A stretch of DNA of 64,000 nt from positions 62,001-126,000 of the forward strand of contig NZ_JABBCQ020000010.1 of the NCBI RefSeq assembly GCF_012844455.2, given 5' to 3'. The notes beneath the pieces were generated by a model. The model searched no databases. It was not told the origin of the DNA and worked only from the letters and a program-made list of their open reading frames with translations. Position 1 is the stretch's first letter; each line of letters starts with the position of its first letter. The DNA comes from Comamonas suwonensis (GTDB lineage Bacteria; Pseudomonadota; Gammaproteobacteria; Burkholderiales; Burkholderiaceae_C). The translations under genes were made by a program, and so were the position numbers. Shown one piece after another: positions 22,351 to 32,668 of the stretch.

Positions 22351-23263
22351 CTTTCACCGACTGCTCAGCCAACACACCTTGCTCTACACCGAGATGGTGA
22401 CAACCGGCGCACTAGTACATGGCGATGTGGCTCGCCACCTGCGTTTTGAAGCACAAGAGCACCCTGTTGCGCTACAGCTGGGCGGATCTGAGCCTGGCGA
22501 TCTGGCGCACAGCGCGCGTCTGGGCGAGCAGTGGGGCTATGACGAGATCAACCTCAACTGCGGCTGCCCTAGCGAGCGTGTGCAGCGCGGCGCGTTTGGG
22601 GCTTGCTTGATGAATGAAGCCTCTTTGGTGGCCGATTGCGTCAAGGCCATGGTCGATGTTGTTTCTGTGCCTGTGACCGTCAAGCACCGCATCGGCATTG
22701 ACAAGATTGAAAGCTATGACTTTGTGCGTGACTTTGTCGGCACCGTGGCTGAAGCAGGCTGCAATGTGTTTGTGGTTCACGCCCGTAATGCATGGCTCAA
22801 AGGCCTGTCGCCCAAGGAAAACCGCGAAGTCCCGCCGTTGCGCTATGAAATAGTGGCCCAGCTCAAGCGCGACTTCCCGGCCCTGACGATTGCTGTCAAT
22901 GGCGGCATCAAGACCGACGAAGTGGTACAACAGCAACTCGGGCTGGTTGATGGTGTGATGGTAGGCCGCGAGGCCTATCACAACCCTTGGTGGATGGCCT
23001 CTTGGGACGGCCTTTACTATCAGGATGAGAGCAAGGAGCGCACACGTGAAGCCATTGAGGAGCAGATGGTGCTCTATATGGAGTGCGAAGCGCGCGAGCA
23101 TGGTACGAACTGGTATTCAATTGCCCGTCACATGCTGGGCTTGCGCAATGGTTTGGCCGGCGCACGCCGCTGGCGTCAAGTCTGGAGCGATCACCGCATG
23201 AAAACCCAGCCGCCTCATGAAGTGATGAAGCTGGCCCGCACCAAGCCCGGCGAAACGGACTGA
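22253..23263 (+). CDS. dusA: tRNA-dihydrouridine(20/20a) synthase DusA, 5' end supplied by prophage
   Basis: 336 residues. FMN-dependent enzyme reducing U20/U20a in the tRNA D-loop. Conserved blocks: SVAPMMDWTDKHCRYFHR, ELVL-type EINLNCGCPSERVQRGAFGA with the catalytic Cys, TVKHRIGID, VHARNAWLKGLSPKENREVP and GVMVGREAYHNPW. Start at ATG 22253 with a GAAG site; the N-terminal 15 residues and the promoter come from the prophage side, so the insertion rebuilds and does not destroy the gene. Ends before a clear terminator. Confidence 0.95.
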   Translation: MNKQITQTNQQDSSMWRMSVAPMMDWTDKHCRYFHRLLSQHTLLYTEMVTTGALVHGDVARHLRFEAQEHPVALQLGGSEPGDLAHSARLGEQWGYDEINLNCGCPSERVQRGAFGACLMNEASLVADCVKAMVDVVSVPVTVKHRIGIDKIESYDFVRDFVGTVAEAGCNVFVVHARNAWLKGLSPKENREVPPLRYEIVAQLKRDFPALTIAVNGGIKTDEVVQQQLGLVDGVMVGREAYHNPWWMASWDGLYYQDESKERTREAIEEQMVLYMECEAREHGTNWYSIARHMLGLRNGLAGARRWRQVWSDHRMKTQPPHEVMKLARTKPGETD

Positions 23264-23288
23264 GCACCCACTGAAACCATTACCGGAA

Positions 23289-23312
23289 GAAGCTGACAGT
23301 GTCAGCTTTTTT
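23289..23312 (+). terminator. Terminator after dusA
   Basis: AAGCTGACAGTGTCAGCTT, a near-perfect palindrome followed by a T-run (TTTTTTC). Confidence 0.85.
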
Positions 23313-23442
23313 CTTTCATGCAAGTGGCACGAAAGCCCGCGTTGTGCATTGCCATCAGATGAAGCATGAGAAGTCAATTTACTACTTCGCTTGTCAACTG
23401 TCGCTGTTATATTGCACTGCAACATAACCGCAAAAGTGCCAC

Positions 23443-24873
23443 ATGCTCTATCAGATCTACGAAATGCAACGCGCAATGGTCGAGCCATTTGCAGACTTTG
23501 CCCAAGCCGCCTCCAAGTTTTACAACAATCCGCATTCCGTCTTCAGCAAGGTGCCCATGGCCCAGCGTATGGCGGCGGGTTTCAATCTCGTGTATCGACT
23601 GGGCAAAGATTATGAAAAGCCTCAGTTCGATTTGCACAACGTCGAAGTCGATGGCGTTGATGTAACCATCCGCGAGCGCGTGGAAGTCGACAAGCCATTT
23701 TGCGAACTGCGCCGCTTCAAGCGCTTCTCTGATGACCCGCATACGCTGGAAGCCATGCTCAGCCAGCCCGTGGTGCTGATCGTCGCGCCCCTCTCCGGTC
23801 ACTACGCTACCTTGCTGCGCGACACCGTGCAAAGCATGCTCAGCGGCCACAAGGTCTACATCACTGACTGGAAGAATGCGCGTACCGTGCCATTGTCCGA
23901 CGGTGAGTTCCACCTTGACGACTATGTGAACTATGTGCAGGAGTTCATTCGCTACCTGCAGGGCCGCTATGGTCAGTGCCACGTGGTCAGCGTCTGCCAG
24001 CCCACCGTGCCCGTGCTGGCAGCGGTATCGCTCATGGCCAGTCGCGGCGAGAGCACGCCTTTGTCCATGACCATGATGGGCGGCCCTATCGATGCCCGCC
24101 GCTCGCCCACGGCCGTGAACAATCTGGCGGAAACGCGCAGCTTTGAATGGTTTGAGAGCAACGTCATCTACGAAGTGCCCAACAACTACCCTGGCGCAGG
24201 CCGCCGCGTCTACCCCGGCTTCTTGCAGTATTCGGGCTTTGTGGCCATGAATCCCGACCGCCATGCCAACAGCCATTACGACTACTTCAAGGATTTGATC
24301 AAGGGCGACGAAGCCAGTGCCGAGCACCACCGCAAGTTCTACGACGAGTACAACGCCGTACTGGACATGGATGCGGACTACTACCTCGAAACCATCGCCA
24401 CGGTGTTCCAGGAATACAAGCTGGTCAACGGCACCTGGAATGTACGCAACGAGCAAGGCCAGCCCGAACTGGTGCGCCCACAAGATATCAAGAACACCGC
24501 GCTGCTGACCGTGGAGGGCGAGCTGGACGATATCTCCGGGTCCGGCCAGACCCGTGCTGCGCATGATCTGTGCTCAGGCATCAAAGAATCGGCACGCCAG
24601 CATATTGAAGTGCAAGGCGCTGGCCACTACGGTATCTTCAGCGGCAGCCGCTGGCGCAAGACGGTGTACCCGCAGGTCCAGGCCTTCATCCACTCCCACC
24701 AGCCGGCAGCCGCCACAGCCGCCAGCGCTGCAGGCCACCTGAGCAGTGTGAGCGACGATGCGCCCACGCCTGAAAGCCTGATGGAAAACTACGAGCCGGC
24801 CAAGCCGGAAAAAACAGGTCAAAATAGCGCCCCCGCCCCTAAACAGCGCAACAACCATCGCGCCAGGGCCTAA
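23443..24873 (+). CDS. phaZ: Intracellular polyhydroxybutyrate depolymerase
   Basis: 476 residues. Begins MLYQIYEMQRAMVEPFADFA; alpha/beta hydrolase core with the Cys nucleophile Cys185 in VSVCQPTVP, the signature of intracellular PhaZ (as PhaZa1 of Cupriavidus), then NPDRHANSHYDYFKDLI and the catalytic His region GAGHYGIFSG. Mobilises stored PHB granules to 3-hydroxybutyrate oligomers. The last 50 residues are a Pro/Ala-rich extension. It is 12 kb from phaCAB, with its own upstream region, so synthesis and breakdown are separately transcribed. Confidence 0.93.
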   Translation: MLYQIYEMQRAMVEPFADFAQAASKFYNNPHSVFSKVPMAQRMAAGFNLVYRLGKDYEKPQFDLHNVEVDGVDVTIRERVEVDKPFCELRRFKRFSDDPHTLEAMLSQPVVLIVAPLSGHYATLLRDTVQSMLSGHKVYITDWKNARTVPLSDGEFHLDDYVNYVQEFIRYLQGRYGQCHVVSVCQPTVPVLAAVSLMASRGESTPLSMTMMGGPIDARRSPTAVNNLAETRSFEWFESNVIYEVPNNYPGAGRRVYPGFLQYSGFVAMNPDRHANSHYDYFKDLIKGDEASAEHHRKFYDEYNAVLDMDADYYLETIATVFQEYKLVNGTWNVRNEQGQPELVRPQDIKNTALLTVEGELDDISGSGQTRAAHDLCSGIKESARQHIEVQGAGHYGIFSGSRWRKTVYPQVQAFIHSHQPAAATAASAAGHLSSVSDDAPTPESLMENYEPAKPEKTGQNSAPAPKQRNNHRARA

Positions 24874-24890
24874 AGGCTTAACAGACCAGC

Positions 24891-25565
24891 ATGAACGCAT
24901 CACTGTCCGCAGCCTCCCCGCTTCAAGCACTGGCTGCGAACATTGATGCAGCCCTGCCCCAGACTCAATGTACGCGCTGCGGTTACCCCGACTGCGCGTC
25001 GTATGCCGGTGCCATTGCCAGTGGTGAAGCCCCCATCAATCAATGCCCACCGGGCGGCCAGGAAGGCGTTCGCCGCCTTTCGATCATCACAGGCCAAAGC
25101 GAAATCCCATTGAGCGCCGAACATGGCATCGATGCACCACGCACACTGGCCGTCATTGACGAAGCCTGGTGCATTGGCTGCACGCTCTGCATCAAGGCGT
25201 GCCCTACCGATGCCATTCTGGGTGCCAACAAGCGCATGCACACCGTCATTACCGAGCATTGCACCGGATGCGAACTCTGCATTCCCGTCTGCCCCGTGGA
25301 CTGTATTGAGCTCATCAATGCGAGCGACGAGGCCACAGGCTGGGATGCATGGAGCTCCGCACAGGCCGCCCATGCCCGCGATCGCTACAGCGCCCACCTG
25401 CAGCGCACGGGCCGCAAGGCCAACGCCCCCGTTCGCACCACCGCCCTTGCACCCGTGACTGAAGCCACGACAGATACACCGCAGCCCGCAGCGCCAGCGG
25501 CTGATAAAAAAGCGACGATTGCCGCCATTTTGGCCAAGGCAAAAGCCCAGCGCGCCGGTCTTTGA
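24891..25565 (+). CDS. rsxB: RsxB/RnfB-type ferredoxin protein (soluble form)
   Basis: 224 residues. Iron-sulfur motifs: [16 protein letters not shown] (Fe4S4 domain near 28-45) and two ferredoxin-type sets [12 protein letters not shown] and [12 protein letters not shown] (about 98-145). Unlike gamma-proteobacterial RnfB it lacks the N-terminal membrane anchor, and no other rnf genes are near, the usual beta-proteobacterial situation. It probably passes electrons to a redox partner such as SoxR-reducing or other systems; partner not visible. Starts 18 bases after phaZ. Confidence 0.88.
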   Translation: MNASLSAASPLQALAANIDAALPQTQCTRCGYPDCASYAGAIASGEAPINQCPPGGQEGVRRLSIITGQSEIPLSAEHGIDAPRTLAVIDEAWCIGCTLCIKACPTDAILGANKRMHTVITEHCTGCELCIPVCPVDCIELINASDEATGWDAWSSAQAAHARDRYSAHLQRTGRKANAPVRTTALAPVTEATTDTPQPAAPAADKKATIAAILAKAKAQRAGL

Positions 25566-25616
25566 TAAAAACAGGCTCTAGCGCTTATCTATCAAGCGCT
25601 AGCAGCTATCAATTGA
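25566..25616. repeat. Comamonad palindromic repeat, copy 1
   Basis: CTCTAGCGCTTATCTATCAAGCGCTAGCAGCTATCAA type sequence: inverted AGCGCTT arms and an AGCTAT-CAA end. The rest of the gap to dapC (25617-25814) shows a hairpin-rich AT tract but no supported gene. Confidence 0.75.
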
Positions 25617-25814
25617 TGAGTCTTCATACCTTTGGACTGCTGACTCACACCCCATTTCTTTTGTCGTAAGCATCTGACTTTTTGCCTTGATAGCGGGCTT
25701 TTCGCCATCACTTTCGACGAAAAATACAAAAAGTGACGACGAAAAGCGGCAAACCCGGCACTTATCTGCCCTGATTTTCCATGCGGAAATGGCATCAGCC
25801 CATAATGTGCATCC

Positions 25815-27020
25815 ATGAACCCCCTGCTCTCGCGACTCCAACCCTATCCGTTTGAACGCCTTCGCCAGCTGTTTGCCTCCGTACAGCCTCCTGCAGGTGT
25901 GCGCCCCATCAGTCTGGGGATTGGTGAGCCGCGCCACGCTACGCCTGCGTTTATTGAGCAGGCGCTGAGCAGCGAACTACAGGGTCTGTCGGTTTACCCC
26001 GCCACCGCCGGTATGCCTGTGCTGCGCGAAGCCTGTGCAAAGTGGGCCAATCAGCGCTACGGTATTGAGCTCAATGCAGCCACGCAGGTGCTGCCCGTCA
26101 ATGGATCACGTGAGGCATTGTTTGCCTTCACGCAAGTGGTGGTGGACAACACCCAGCCCGGTGCCCGCGTCATCTGCCCCAACCCCTTCTATCAAATCTA
26201 TGAAGGCGCAACGCTGCTGGCCGGTGCCACACCTTTCTACGCAGCCAGCGATGCATCGCGTAACTTTGCCGTGAACTGGGATGCCGTACCCGAGGATGTG
26301 TGGCAGAACACGCAGTTGATTTTTGTCTGCTCGCCCGGCAACCCCACGGGCGCGGTGATGCCTCTGTCTGAATGGGAAAAGCTGTTTGCCCTGTCTGACA
26401 AGCACGGCTTTGTCATTGCCAGCGACGAGTGCTATAGCGAGATTTACTTTCAGGAAGAAGCTCCGCTGGGCGGACTGGAAGCGGCGAAAAAGCTGGGCCG
26501 CCATGATTTCAAGAATCTGGTGATGTTCACCAGCCTGTCCAAGCGCAGCAATGTACCTGGCCTGCGCAGCGGCTTTGTGGCGGGTGATGCCGCCCTGCTC
26601 AAATCCTTCTTGCTCTATCGAACCTACCACGGCGGTGCCATGAGCCCCGTCGTGCAGACGGCATCCGTAGCCGCGTGGAACGACGAGGCCCATGTGCAGG
26701 AAAACCGCCGCCTGTACCGCGAAAAATTTGCGCAAGTCACGCCTGTGCTCTCCAGGGTCATGGATGTGAAGCTGCCCGACGCCAGCTTCTACCTGTGGGC
26801 AGGTATTCCCACCGAATTGGGCATGGATGATGCGCAATTCGCCAAAGAGCTGTATATTCATACAGGTGTTACGGTTTTACCCGGCAGTTATCTGGCCCGC
26901 GAAGCCAATGGCTTCAACCCCGGTGCCAACCGTATCCGCATGGCACTGGTGGCAGAAACGGCAGAATGTCTGGAAGCCGCTCAGCGCATTGCCCAATTCA
27001 TTGAAGCCCGTACACGCTAA
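25815..27020 (+). CDS. dapC: Succinyldiaminopimelate transaminase
   Basis: 401 residues, PLP-dependent class I aminotransferase. Conserved: [13 protein letters not shown] near 32-44, [44 protein letters not shown], and the PLP lysine in [15 protein letters not shown] (near 240). Converts N-succinyl-2-amino-6-oxopimelate to N-succinyl-LL-diaminopimelate using glutamate. Adjacent dapD and nearby dapE belong to the same succinylase route to lysine and peptidoglycan, which fixes the specificity. Confidence 0.92.
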   Translation: MNPLLSRLQPYPFERLRQLFASVQPPAGVRPISLGIGEPRHATPAFIEQALSSELQGLSVYPATAGMPVLREACAKWANQRYGIELNAATQVLPVNGSREALFAFTQVVVDNTQPGARVICPNPFYQIYEGATLLAGATPFYAASDASRNFAVNWDAVPEDVWQNTQLIFVCSPGNPTGAVMPLSEWEKLFALSDKHGFVIASDECYSEIYFQEEAPLGGLEAAKKLGRHDFKNLVMFTSLSKRSNVPGLRSGFVAGDAALLKSFLLYRTYHGGAMSPVVQTASVAAWNDEAHVQENRRLYREKFAQVTPVLSRVMDVKLPDASFYLWAGIPTELGMDDAQFAKELYIHTGVTVLPGSYLAREANGFNPGANRIRMALVAETAECLEAAQRIAQFIEARTR

Positions 27021-27031
27021 TACTCCCTCAC

Positions 27032-27055
27032 AAGGCCTGCCCCCGCAGGCCTTTT
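27032..27055 (+). terminator. Hairpin terminator between dapC and dapD
   Basis: AAGGCCTGC-CCCC-GCAGGCCTTTT; short T-run, so termination may be partial. Confidence 0.7.
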
Positions 27056-27102
27056 ATGACTCAACGATTCACCTCAACTTTCGATCTTTGACCGAAAAAA
27101 TC

Positions 27103-27936
27103 ATGACGCAACAACTGCAATCCATCATCGACACCGCTTGGGACAACCGTGCCAATGTCTCGCCTTCCTCCGCCTCCAAGGAAGTGGCAGATGCCGTGGA
27201 ACACGTGATTGCCGAACTCAACGACGGCAAGCTGCGCGTAGCGACCCGCGAAGGCGTGGGCCAGTGGACTGTGCACCAGTGGATCAAGAAGGCCGTGCTG
27301 CTGTCCTTCCGCCTCAAAGACAACGCACTGATCAACGGCGGCGCGCTGAACTTCTTCGACAAGGTCCCCACCAAGTTTGAAGGCATGACTGAAGCCCAGA
27401 TCGCCGCTACCGGCGTGCGCGTGGTGCCCCCAGCCGTGGCCCGTCGCGGCTCCTTCATCGCCAAAGGCGCGATTCTGATGCCTTCCTATGTGAACATCGG
27501 CGCCTATGTGGACGAAGGCACCATGGTCGATACATGGGCCACCGTGGGCTCCTGCGCACAAGTGGGCAAAAACGTGCACCTGTCCGGTGGCGTGGGCCTG
27601 GGCGGCGTGCTGGAACCCCTGCAAGCCAACCCCACCATCATTGAAGACAACTGCTTTATCGGCGCGCGCTCCGAAGTGGTGGAAGGCGTGATCGTGGAAG
27701 AAAACTCGGTGCTGGGCATGGGCGTGTACATCGGTCAGTCCACGCCTCTGTTCAACCGCGAAACCGGTGAAATCAGCTACGGACGCGTGCCTAGCGGCTC
27801 GGTGGTGGTCAGCGGCAACATCCCCAAGCAAACCAAGGATGGCAAGGACTACTCCATGTACGCCGCCATCATCGTCAAGCGCGTGGATGCACAAACCCGC
27901 TCCAAGACCAGCATCAACGACCTGCTGCGCGACTGA
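27103..27936 (+). CDS. dapD: Tetrahydrodipicolinate N-succinyltransferase
   Basis: 277 residues, left-handed beta-helix acyltransferase. N-terminal helical domain ([20 protein letters not shown]), then hexapeptide repeats: [37 protein letters not shown] and [15 protein letters not shown]. Transfers succinyl from succinyl-CoA to tetrahydrodipicolinate, the step before DapC. The ATG at 27103 was chosen from the family start; the frame is open further upstream into dapC but without similarity. Confidence 0.96.
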   Translation: MTQQLQSIIDTAWDNRANVSPSSASKEVADAVEHVIAELNDGKLRVATREGVGQWTVHQWIKKAVLLSFRLKDNALINGGALNFFDKVPTKFEGMTEAQIAATGVRVVPPAVARRGSFIAKGAILMPSYVNIGAYVDEGTMVDTWATVGSCAQVGKNVHLSGGVGLGGVLEPLQANPTIIEDNCFIGARSEVVEGVIVEENSVLGMGVYIGQSTPLFNRETGEISYGRVPSGSVVVSGNIPKQTKDGKDYSMYAAIIVKRVDAQTRSKTSINDLLRD

Positions 27937-27955
27937 TTCATAACTCCGTGAGAAC

Positions 27956-27990
27956 AAGCCTGCCCGCCCTCAAAGCGCGCAGGCTTTTTT
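27956..27990 (+). terminator. Terminator after dapD
   Basis: AAGCCTGC and GCAGGCTT arms around a 15-base loop, followed by TTTT. Confidence 0.8.
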
Positions 27991-28102
27991 CATGCGCCAA
28001 ATCACGGCTCGGGCCAGTGCCCCTCACGCCTCGCATAACAAGGCGCTAACATGCGCACACTAAGGGGCCTGCGTACAAGCGGCGTAAAGGGATGAGGAAA
28101 AA

Positions 28103-29266
28103 ATGAGCACCATGGAAAAAATTCTGCGTCTGATGGCTGACAAAAAGGCGTCCGACGTATATCTGTCGGCCCGGGCGCCAGCCATGATCAAGATCAACGG
28201 CATCAGCGTTCCCATCAACAACCAGGAACTGCCGGTTGACGCTCCTCTGGCCCTGCTGGCCGAGGTCGTCAGCGCCGAAGCCATTGAGGAGCTCAAGCAG
28301 ACGGGCGAGCTGAATATGGCCATTCCCTTGCAGGACGTGGGCCGTTTCCGTATCAGCGCCATGCGCCAGCGCGGCAGCTATGCCGTGGTCATTCGTTTTA
28401 TCTCGTATCAGATTCCCTCGCGCGACAGCCTGAACCTGCCGCCCGTCGTCAGTAGTTTGGTCATGGAAAAGCGCGGTCTGATCCTGGTTGTGGGTGCCAC
28501 AGGCTCGGGCAAGAGCACCACGCTGGCCTCCATGATTGAAGAGCGCAACGAAAAGCTCTCGGGTCATATCCTGACGGTGGAAGACCCCATCGAGTTTCAG
28601 TTCCGCAGCAAAAAATCTATCGTCAACCAGCGCGAAGTCGGCACCGATACCGCCACACTGGCAACCGCGCTCAAGAATGCGCTGCGCCAGGCACCCGATG
28701 TGATCCTGATCGGCGAAATTCGCGACCGCGAGACCATGTCCGCCGCACTGGCCTATGCCCAGTCCGGCCATCTGTGTCTGGCCACGCTGCACGCCAACAA
28801 CAGCTACCACGCGCTCAACCGTATCCTGTCCTTCTTCCCGGAAGAAGTGCGCCCCTCTATGCTGGGTGAGCTGGCAGCCTCGCTCAAGGCCGTGATCTCC
28901 CAGCGTCTGGTGCGTTCCATCAACCACACGCGCGTGCCGGCGGTAGAAGTCATGCTCAACACCAAGCTCATCAGCGACATGATTCAGAAGGGTGACTTTG
29001 GCGGCGTGAAGGAATCCATGGAAAAATCCATGGCCGAAGGCTCACAAACCTTTGAAGAAGCGCTGGCGACCTTGGTGCGCAATGGCACAATCGAGCGCAA
29101 TGAAGCGCTGTCCTATGCCGACTCGCCTACCAATCTGATGTGGCGTATGGATAATGATTCCAGCCGCGCACCAGTCAGCCCCATGGTCGTCACCGATGTG
29201 ATGCTGCCCGACGAAGACGATCAGCCGTCTTTCACGGAAATCACCCTCGATGTCAAAACCGCCTGA
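28103..29266 (+). CDS. pilU: Type IV pilus retraction-type ATPase PilU
   Basis: 387 residues. PilT-family: Walker A VVGATGSGKSTTLASMI (near 130), Asp box TVEDPIEF, Walker B VILIGEIRDRETM, and His box LATLHANNSYHALNRILSFF. The long C-terminal extension (SPMVVTDVMLPDEDDQPSFT) and FPEEVRPSML favour PilU over PilT (about 345 residues, AIRNLIRE motif absent). It assists PilT in pilus retraction and twitching. GAGG ribosome site precedes ATG. pilT itself is not in the window. Confidence 0.9.
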   Translation: MSTMEKILRLMADKKASDVYLSARAPAMIKINGISVPINNQELPVDAPLALLAEVVSAEAIEELKQTGELNMAIPLQDVGRFRISAMRQRGSYAVVIRFISYQIPSRDSLNLPPVVSSLVMEKRGLILVVGATGSGKSTTLASMIEERNEKLSGHILTVEDPIEFQFRSKKSIVNQREVGTDTATLATALKNALRQAPDVILIGEIRDRETMSAALAYAQSGHLCLATLHANNSYHALNRILSFFPEEVRPSMLGELAASLKAVISQRLVRSINHTRVPAVEVMLNTKLISDMIQKGDFGGVKESMEKSMAEGSQTFEEALATLVRNGTIERNEALSYADSPTNLMWRMDNDSSRAPVSPMVVTDVMLPDEDDQPSFTEITLDVKTA

Positions 29267-29332
29267 CCTTGCACTGCCCCTGCAGTCAGCGCCAGCAGTC
29301 CTGACATTGTTTTAGTTTGAAGCCCCAATCCC

Positions 29333-30547
29333 ATGTCCCGGACCCTGCAACTGACCGAGCAGCTCATCAGCCTGCCTTCTGTCACCCCCGAAGATGCCGG
29401 CTGCCTTGAGCTGCTGACCGATGCCCTGAAACCCATGGGCTTTGCCTGTGAGCGGCTGGACAGCGGCCCCGCCGACTTCCGCGTGCAAAACCTATGGGCA
29501 AAACATGCTTCAGCGCAAACAACATCTGCGCAAGGCGCTATCGAAACGGATAGACCCGTGCTCGTGTTTGCCGGCCATACCGATGTGGTACCACCCGGCC
29601 CGCTCAAGGAATGGAACAGCCCGCCATTTGTGCCCACACACCGCAATGGCCGCCTCTACGGCCGGGGCGCCAGCGACATGAAAACCTCCATCGCCGCCTT
29701 TGTCGTGGCGCTGGAAGAGTTCCTCAAGGGCACGCCTGAGCCCGCATTCGACATCGCACTGCTGCTGACCAGCGATGAGGAAGGCCCTTCCATTGACGGC
29801 ACCAAGGTCGTGGTTGAAGAACTGCGCAAGCGCGGCGAGCGCCTGGATTGGTGCATTGTGGGCGAGCCCACTTCCGTCAAGCGTACCGGTGACATGATCA
29901 AGAACGGCCGCCGCGGCACCATGAGCGGCAAGCTCACTGTGAACGGCGTACAAGGCCATATCGCCTATCCACAACTGGCACGCAACCCCATTCACGAAGC
30001 CCTGCCCGCGCTGGCCGAGCTGGCTGCCACCGTCTGGGACCGTGGCAATGACTTCTTTCCGCCCACCAGCTGGCAGATCAGCAACATCCACGGCGGCACA
30101 GGCGCAAGCAATGTAATCCCCGGCCATGTGGTCATCGACTTCAACTTCCGCTTCTGTACCGAGTCCAGTGCGGACTCTCTGCAGCAGCGCGTGCATGAAG
30201 TACTGGAACGCCACGGCGTTGAATACTCGCTGGTCTGGACCATTGGCGGCCAGCCCTTCCTGACCACCCCCGGCACACTGGTGAAGGCCGTGCAAGCCGC
30301 CATCAAGGATGAAACCGGTCTGGATACCGAGCTGTCCACCACCGGCGGCACCAGCGACGGTCGCTTCATCGCGCAAATCTGCGCGCAGGTCATCGAAGTG
30401 GGCCCGCCCAACGCCAGCATCCACAAAATCGACGAAAACATTGCTGTGGCCGATATCGAGCCGCTCAAGAACATTTACCGCAAGACGCTGGAACAACTTC
30501 AGTGCCAGCAAACCACCACCGCGCCCAACGCAGCGACCACCCCATGA
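29333..30547 (+). CDS. dapE: Succinyl-diaminopimelate desuccinylase
   Basis: 404 residues, M20 dinuclear zinc peptidase. Metal and catalytic motifs: [42 protein letters not shown] (catalytic Glu pair), and the closing [11 protein letters not shown]. Releases succinate to give LL-diaminopimelate. Relative to E. coli (375) there is a 15-20-residue insert near 60-75 ([18 protein letters not shown]). Stop overlaps the prmB ATG. Confidence 0.95.
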   Translation: MSRTLQLTEQLISLPSVTPEDAGCLELLTDALKPMGFACERLDSGPADFRVQNLWAKHASAQTTSAQGAIETDRPVLVFAGHTDVVPPGPLKEWNSPPFVPTHRNGRLYGRGASDMKTSIAAFVVALEEFLKGTPEPAFDIALLLTSDEEGPSIDGTKVVVEELRKRGERLDWCIVGEPTSVKRTGDMIKNGRRGTMSGKLTVNGVQGHIAYPQLARNPIHEALPALAELAATVWDRGNDFFPPTSWQISNIHGGTGASNVIPGHVVIDFNFRFCTESSADSLQQRVHEVLERHGVEYSLVWTIGGQPFLTTPGTLVKAVQAAIKDETGLDTELSTTGGTSDGRFIAQICAQVIEVGPPNASIHKIDENIAVADIEPLKNIYRKTLEQLQCQQTTTAPNAATTP

Positions 30548-31482
30548 ACGCAAGCTCCTCCCCCGCCATCACCGGCAACACCATTGCCGAACTGATTGCC
30601 AGCGGCGCGCAGGCGCTGACTGCGGCTGGCGTGGCCTTTGGCCATGGCACAGCCACGGCCGAAGACGAAGCCGCATGGTTGGTTCTCTGGAAGCTGGCGC
30701 TGCCAGTGGACAGCGAACTCACGCCCGGCGCGCCAGAATCCGTATCCAGTCAGGCCGTAACGCCAGAGCAGCAAGCGCAGATAGCTACACTTTTTGAGGA
30801 GCGCATCCGCACGCGCAAGCCTGCCGCCTATCTGACCAATGAAGCCTGGCTGGTCGGCGTCCCCTTCTACGTCGATGAGCGCTCCATCGTCCCGCGCAGC
30901 TTTATTGCCGAGCTGCTGGCTGACGGCAGCATCGACGACTGGCTGAGCGACAAAACCACCCAAGTGCTGGACCTGTGCACCGGCAACGGCTCGCTGGCCT
31001 GTCTGGCCGCCATGGCCTACCCCGATGTACAAGTCACAGGTGCCGACATCTCGACCGACGCACTGGCTGTGGCCCGTATCAACGTCGACAAGCATGGGCT
31101 GCAAGAGCGCGTGACCCTACTGGAAAGCAACGGTCTGAGCGCCGTGCCCGGCCCATGGGATCTGGTGCTGTGCAACCCGCCTTACGTCAACTCCGACAGC
31201 ATGGGCAAGCTGCCCGCCGAATACCTGGCCGAGCCTGAACTGGCCCTGGCCGGTGGCACAGATGGCATGGACTTCATTCGCCAGCTGCTGCAAGACCTGC
31301 CCGCGCGTCTGAACAAGGACGCCGTGGTGATTCTGGAAATTGGCAACGAAAAGCCGTTCTTTGAAGCCGCCTTCCCAGACCTACCCATCTTCTGGCTCGA
31401 TACCAGCTCGGGCGACGAGCAAGTGCTGCTGATTACCGAAGAAGCGCTGCGCCACTGGTCAAATAATGCTCTACCGCAATAA
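30544..31482 (+). CDS. prmB: Ribosomal protein uL3 glutamine N5-methyltransferase
   Basis: 312 residues from ATG 30544 (ATGA overlap with dapE). SAM-binding [17 protein letters not shown] (near 140) and catalytic NPPY in [24 protein letters not shown] [20 protein letters not shown] follows, the PrmB signature. Methylates a glutamine of ribosomal protein L3 during 50S assembly. Distinguished from PrmC by the helical N-terminus and the NPPYV context. Confidence 0.92.
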   Translation: MNASSSPAITGNTIAELIASGAQALTAAGVAFGHGTATAEDEAAWLVLWKLALPVDSELTPGAPESVSSQAVTPEQQAQIATLFEERIRTRKPAAYLTNEAWLVGVPFYVDERSIVPRSFIAELLADGSIDDWLSDKTTQVLDLCTGNGSLACLAAMAYPDVQVTGADISTDALAVARINVDKHGLQERVTLLESNGLSAVPGPWDLVLCNPPYVNSDSMGKLPAEYLAEPELALAGGTDGMDFIRQLLQDLPARLNKDAVVILEIGNEKPFFEAAFPDLPIFWLDTSSGDEQVLLITEEALRHWSNNALPQ

Positions 31483-31512
31483 AAATAAGCACTTGCAGCT
31501 ATCAAAATAGCG
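31481..31512. repeat. Comamonad palindromic repeat, copy 2 (short)
   Basis: AAAAATAAGCACTTGCAGCTATCAAAATAGC; retains the AGCTATCAAAA end only. It starts at the prmB stop. Confidence 0.55.
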
Positions 31513-31527
31513 GTATCAGACGCAACC

Positions 31528-31563
31528 AAAGGCCCGGACTCGCCAGAGGTACCGGGCCTTTTA
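31528..31563. terminator. Terminator between prmB and the ferritin-like gene
   Basis: AAAGGCCCGG ... CCGGGCCTTTT arms with a loop of about 14; T-runs on both strands, so it can serve both converging genes. Confidence 0.82.
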
Positions 31564-31594
31564 CATGTAGCTCGTTGATGACGATCAGCAGCGC

Positions 31595-32494
31595 TTAACC
31601 GTGTGCCAGCACCCGCGTCGCCAATTTCGAGATAGGTGTTCGTATCAGCCCCTCCACCCGTTGCGGCAGCAGCATGGGCTTGAGCAACATACGCACCGCC
31701 AGATCCGCTGGCAGGCGGCTGCTGATCAGCTCGTAAATATGTTGCGCCCTCTCTTCCAAGAGACCCGTTGTAGCGGAAAAATACTGCCCCTTGTGCGCCC
31801 AAACATGGCGCAGCGCAATCTCCGTATCGCTATCGCGCAGCTCCTTGAGCCGCCCATACAGCGCCCTGGCAATGCGTGCGCGCCCCACCGGGGATTCGTC
31901 CTGCATCTCTTTGAAGAACTTGAGAAAGTGCTTGAAGTGATTCACCTCGTCATTGCGAATATGCCCCAGCATCTGACTCAGCACCGGCTCGTCACTCAAA
32001 TCGCGCAGCGTATGGTAGTAAGCCGTGGTGCTGGTCTCCACCACGCAGCGCGCTACCAGTTCAAGCCGCTGATCGGGATAGAGCTCTTCCATGGTGCACA
32101 GCTGCGAATACTCGGCAAAAAAACTGTCATAGGCCTGCTGCCAAGGGAATGCGGGCCACACCGCCTCTACATAGGCCCGCAAGGCTCTGCCGTGCTGCAA
32201 CTCCTCCGCTTCCCACTGGGTGGTGAGCCAGTCCGCAATCTCAGGCCAGGCCGCGTAATGTTCGGCCAGATTCGCTGCATAGGTATCTGAGCCTGTTTCG
32301 ATGAACGAGGCACTCATCAGCAAGAAGAACAAATCTTCATTGTCCGCAACCAGTGTGCGATCAATGGCTGAAAAGTCTATGTCCTCGACGCGCCAATGTG
32401 CGGCGGTCTTTGGTGTGTATGACACGTTTTGCTGCATTCGTTGCTGAACCCAGAGCTGTAACGGGCTAAAAGATACGCGATCTTGACAAGACAA
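31595..32494 (-). CDS. Ferritin-like di-iron protein (unknown substrate)
   Basis: 299 residues with the four-helix di-iron ligand pattern: Glu66 (ASFIETGSDTY), Glu98-x-x-His101 (WEAEELQHGRAL), Glu153 (VVETSTTAYYHTL) and Glu183-x-x-His186 (RNDEVNHFKHF). This is the layout of acyl-ACP desaturase/ferritin-like oxidases. A fatty-acyl or other small-molecule oxidation is possible. Start is TTG 32494 with AGAGGT upstream; ATG 32437 is an alternative. Stand-alone gene with a terminator on its 3' side. Confidence 0.78.
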   Translation of the reverse strand: MSCQDRVSFSPLQLWVQQRMQQNVSYTPKTAAHWRVEDIDFSAIDRTLVADNEDLFFLLMSASFIETGSDTYAANLAEHYAAWPEIADWLTTQWEAEELQHGRALRAYVEAVWPAFPWQQAYDSFFAEYSQLCTMEELYPDQRLELVARCVVETSTTAYYHTLRDLSDEPVLSQMLGHIRNDEVNHFKHFLKFFKEMQDESPVGRARIARALYGRLKELRDSDTEIALRHVWAHKGQYFSATTGLLEERAQHIYELISSRLPADLAVRMLLKPMLLPQRVEGLIRTPISKLATRVLAHG

Positions 32495-32668
32495 GCACCT
32501 CTATTGCGTCAGATTTCACCGACATTACAGGCTAATAACAATTTGAGCTACGCTTTATTGCTGGCTTTGTACCTGCGAAATCGACGGCTGAGCACTGCCT
32601 TTATCACGGCAGCTTATTTCACGGGGCCGCAAGCTGACATCCAATCACTGGGATAATCAGCCCCAGTC

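Noticed and set aside
23407..24564. Minus-strand 385-codon frame inside phaZ
   Set aside because: Mirror of a high-GC gene's third-position pattern; phaZ itself is certain.
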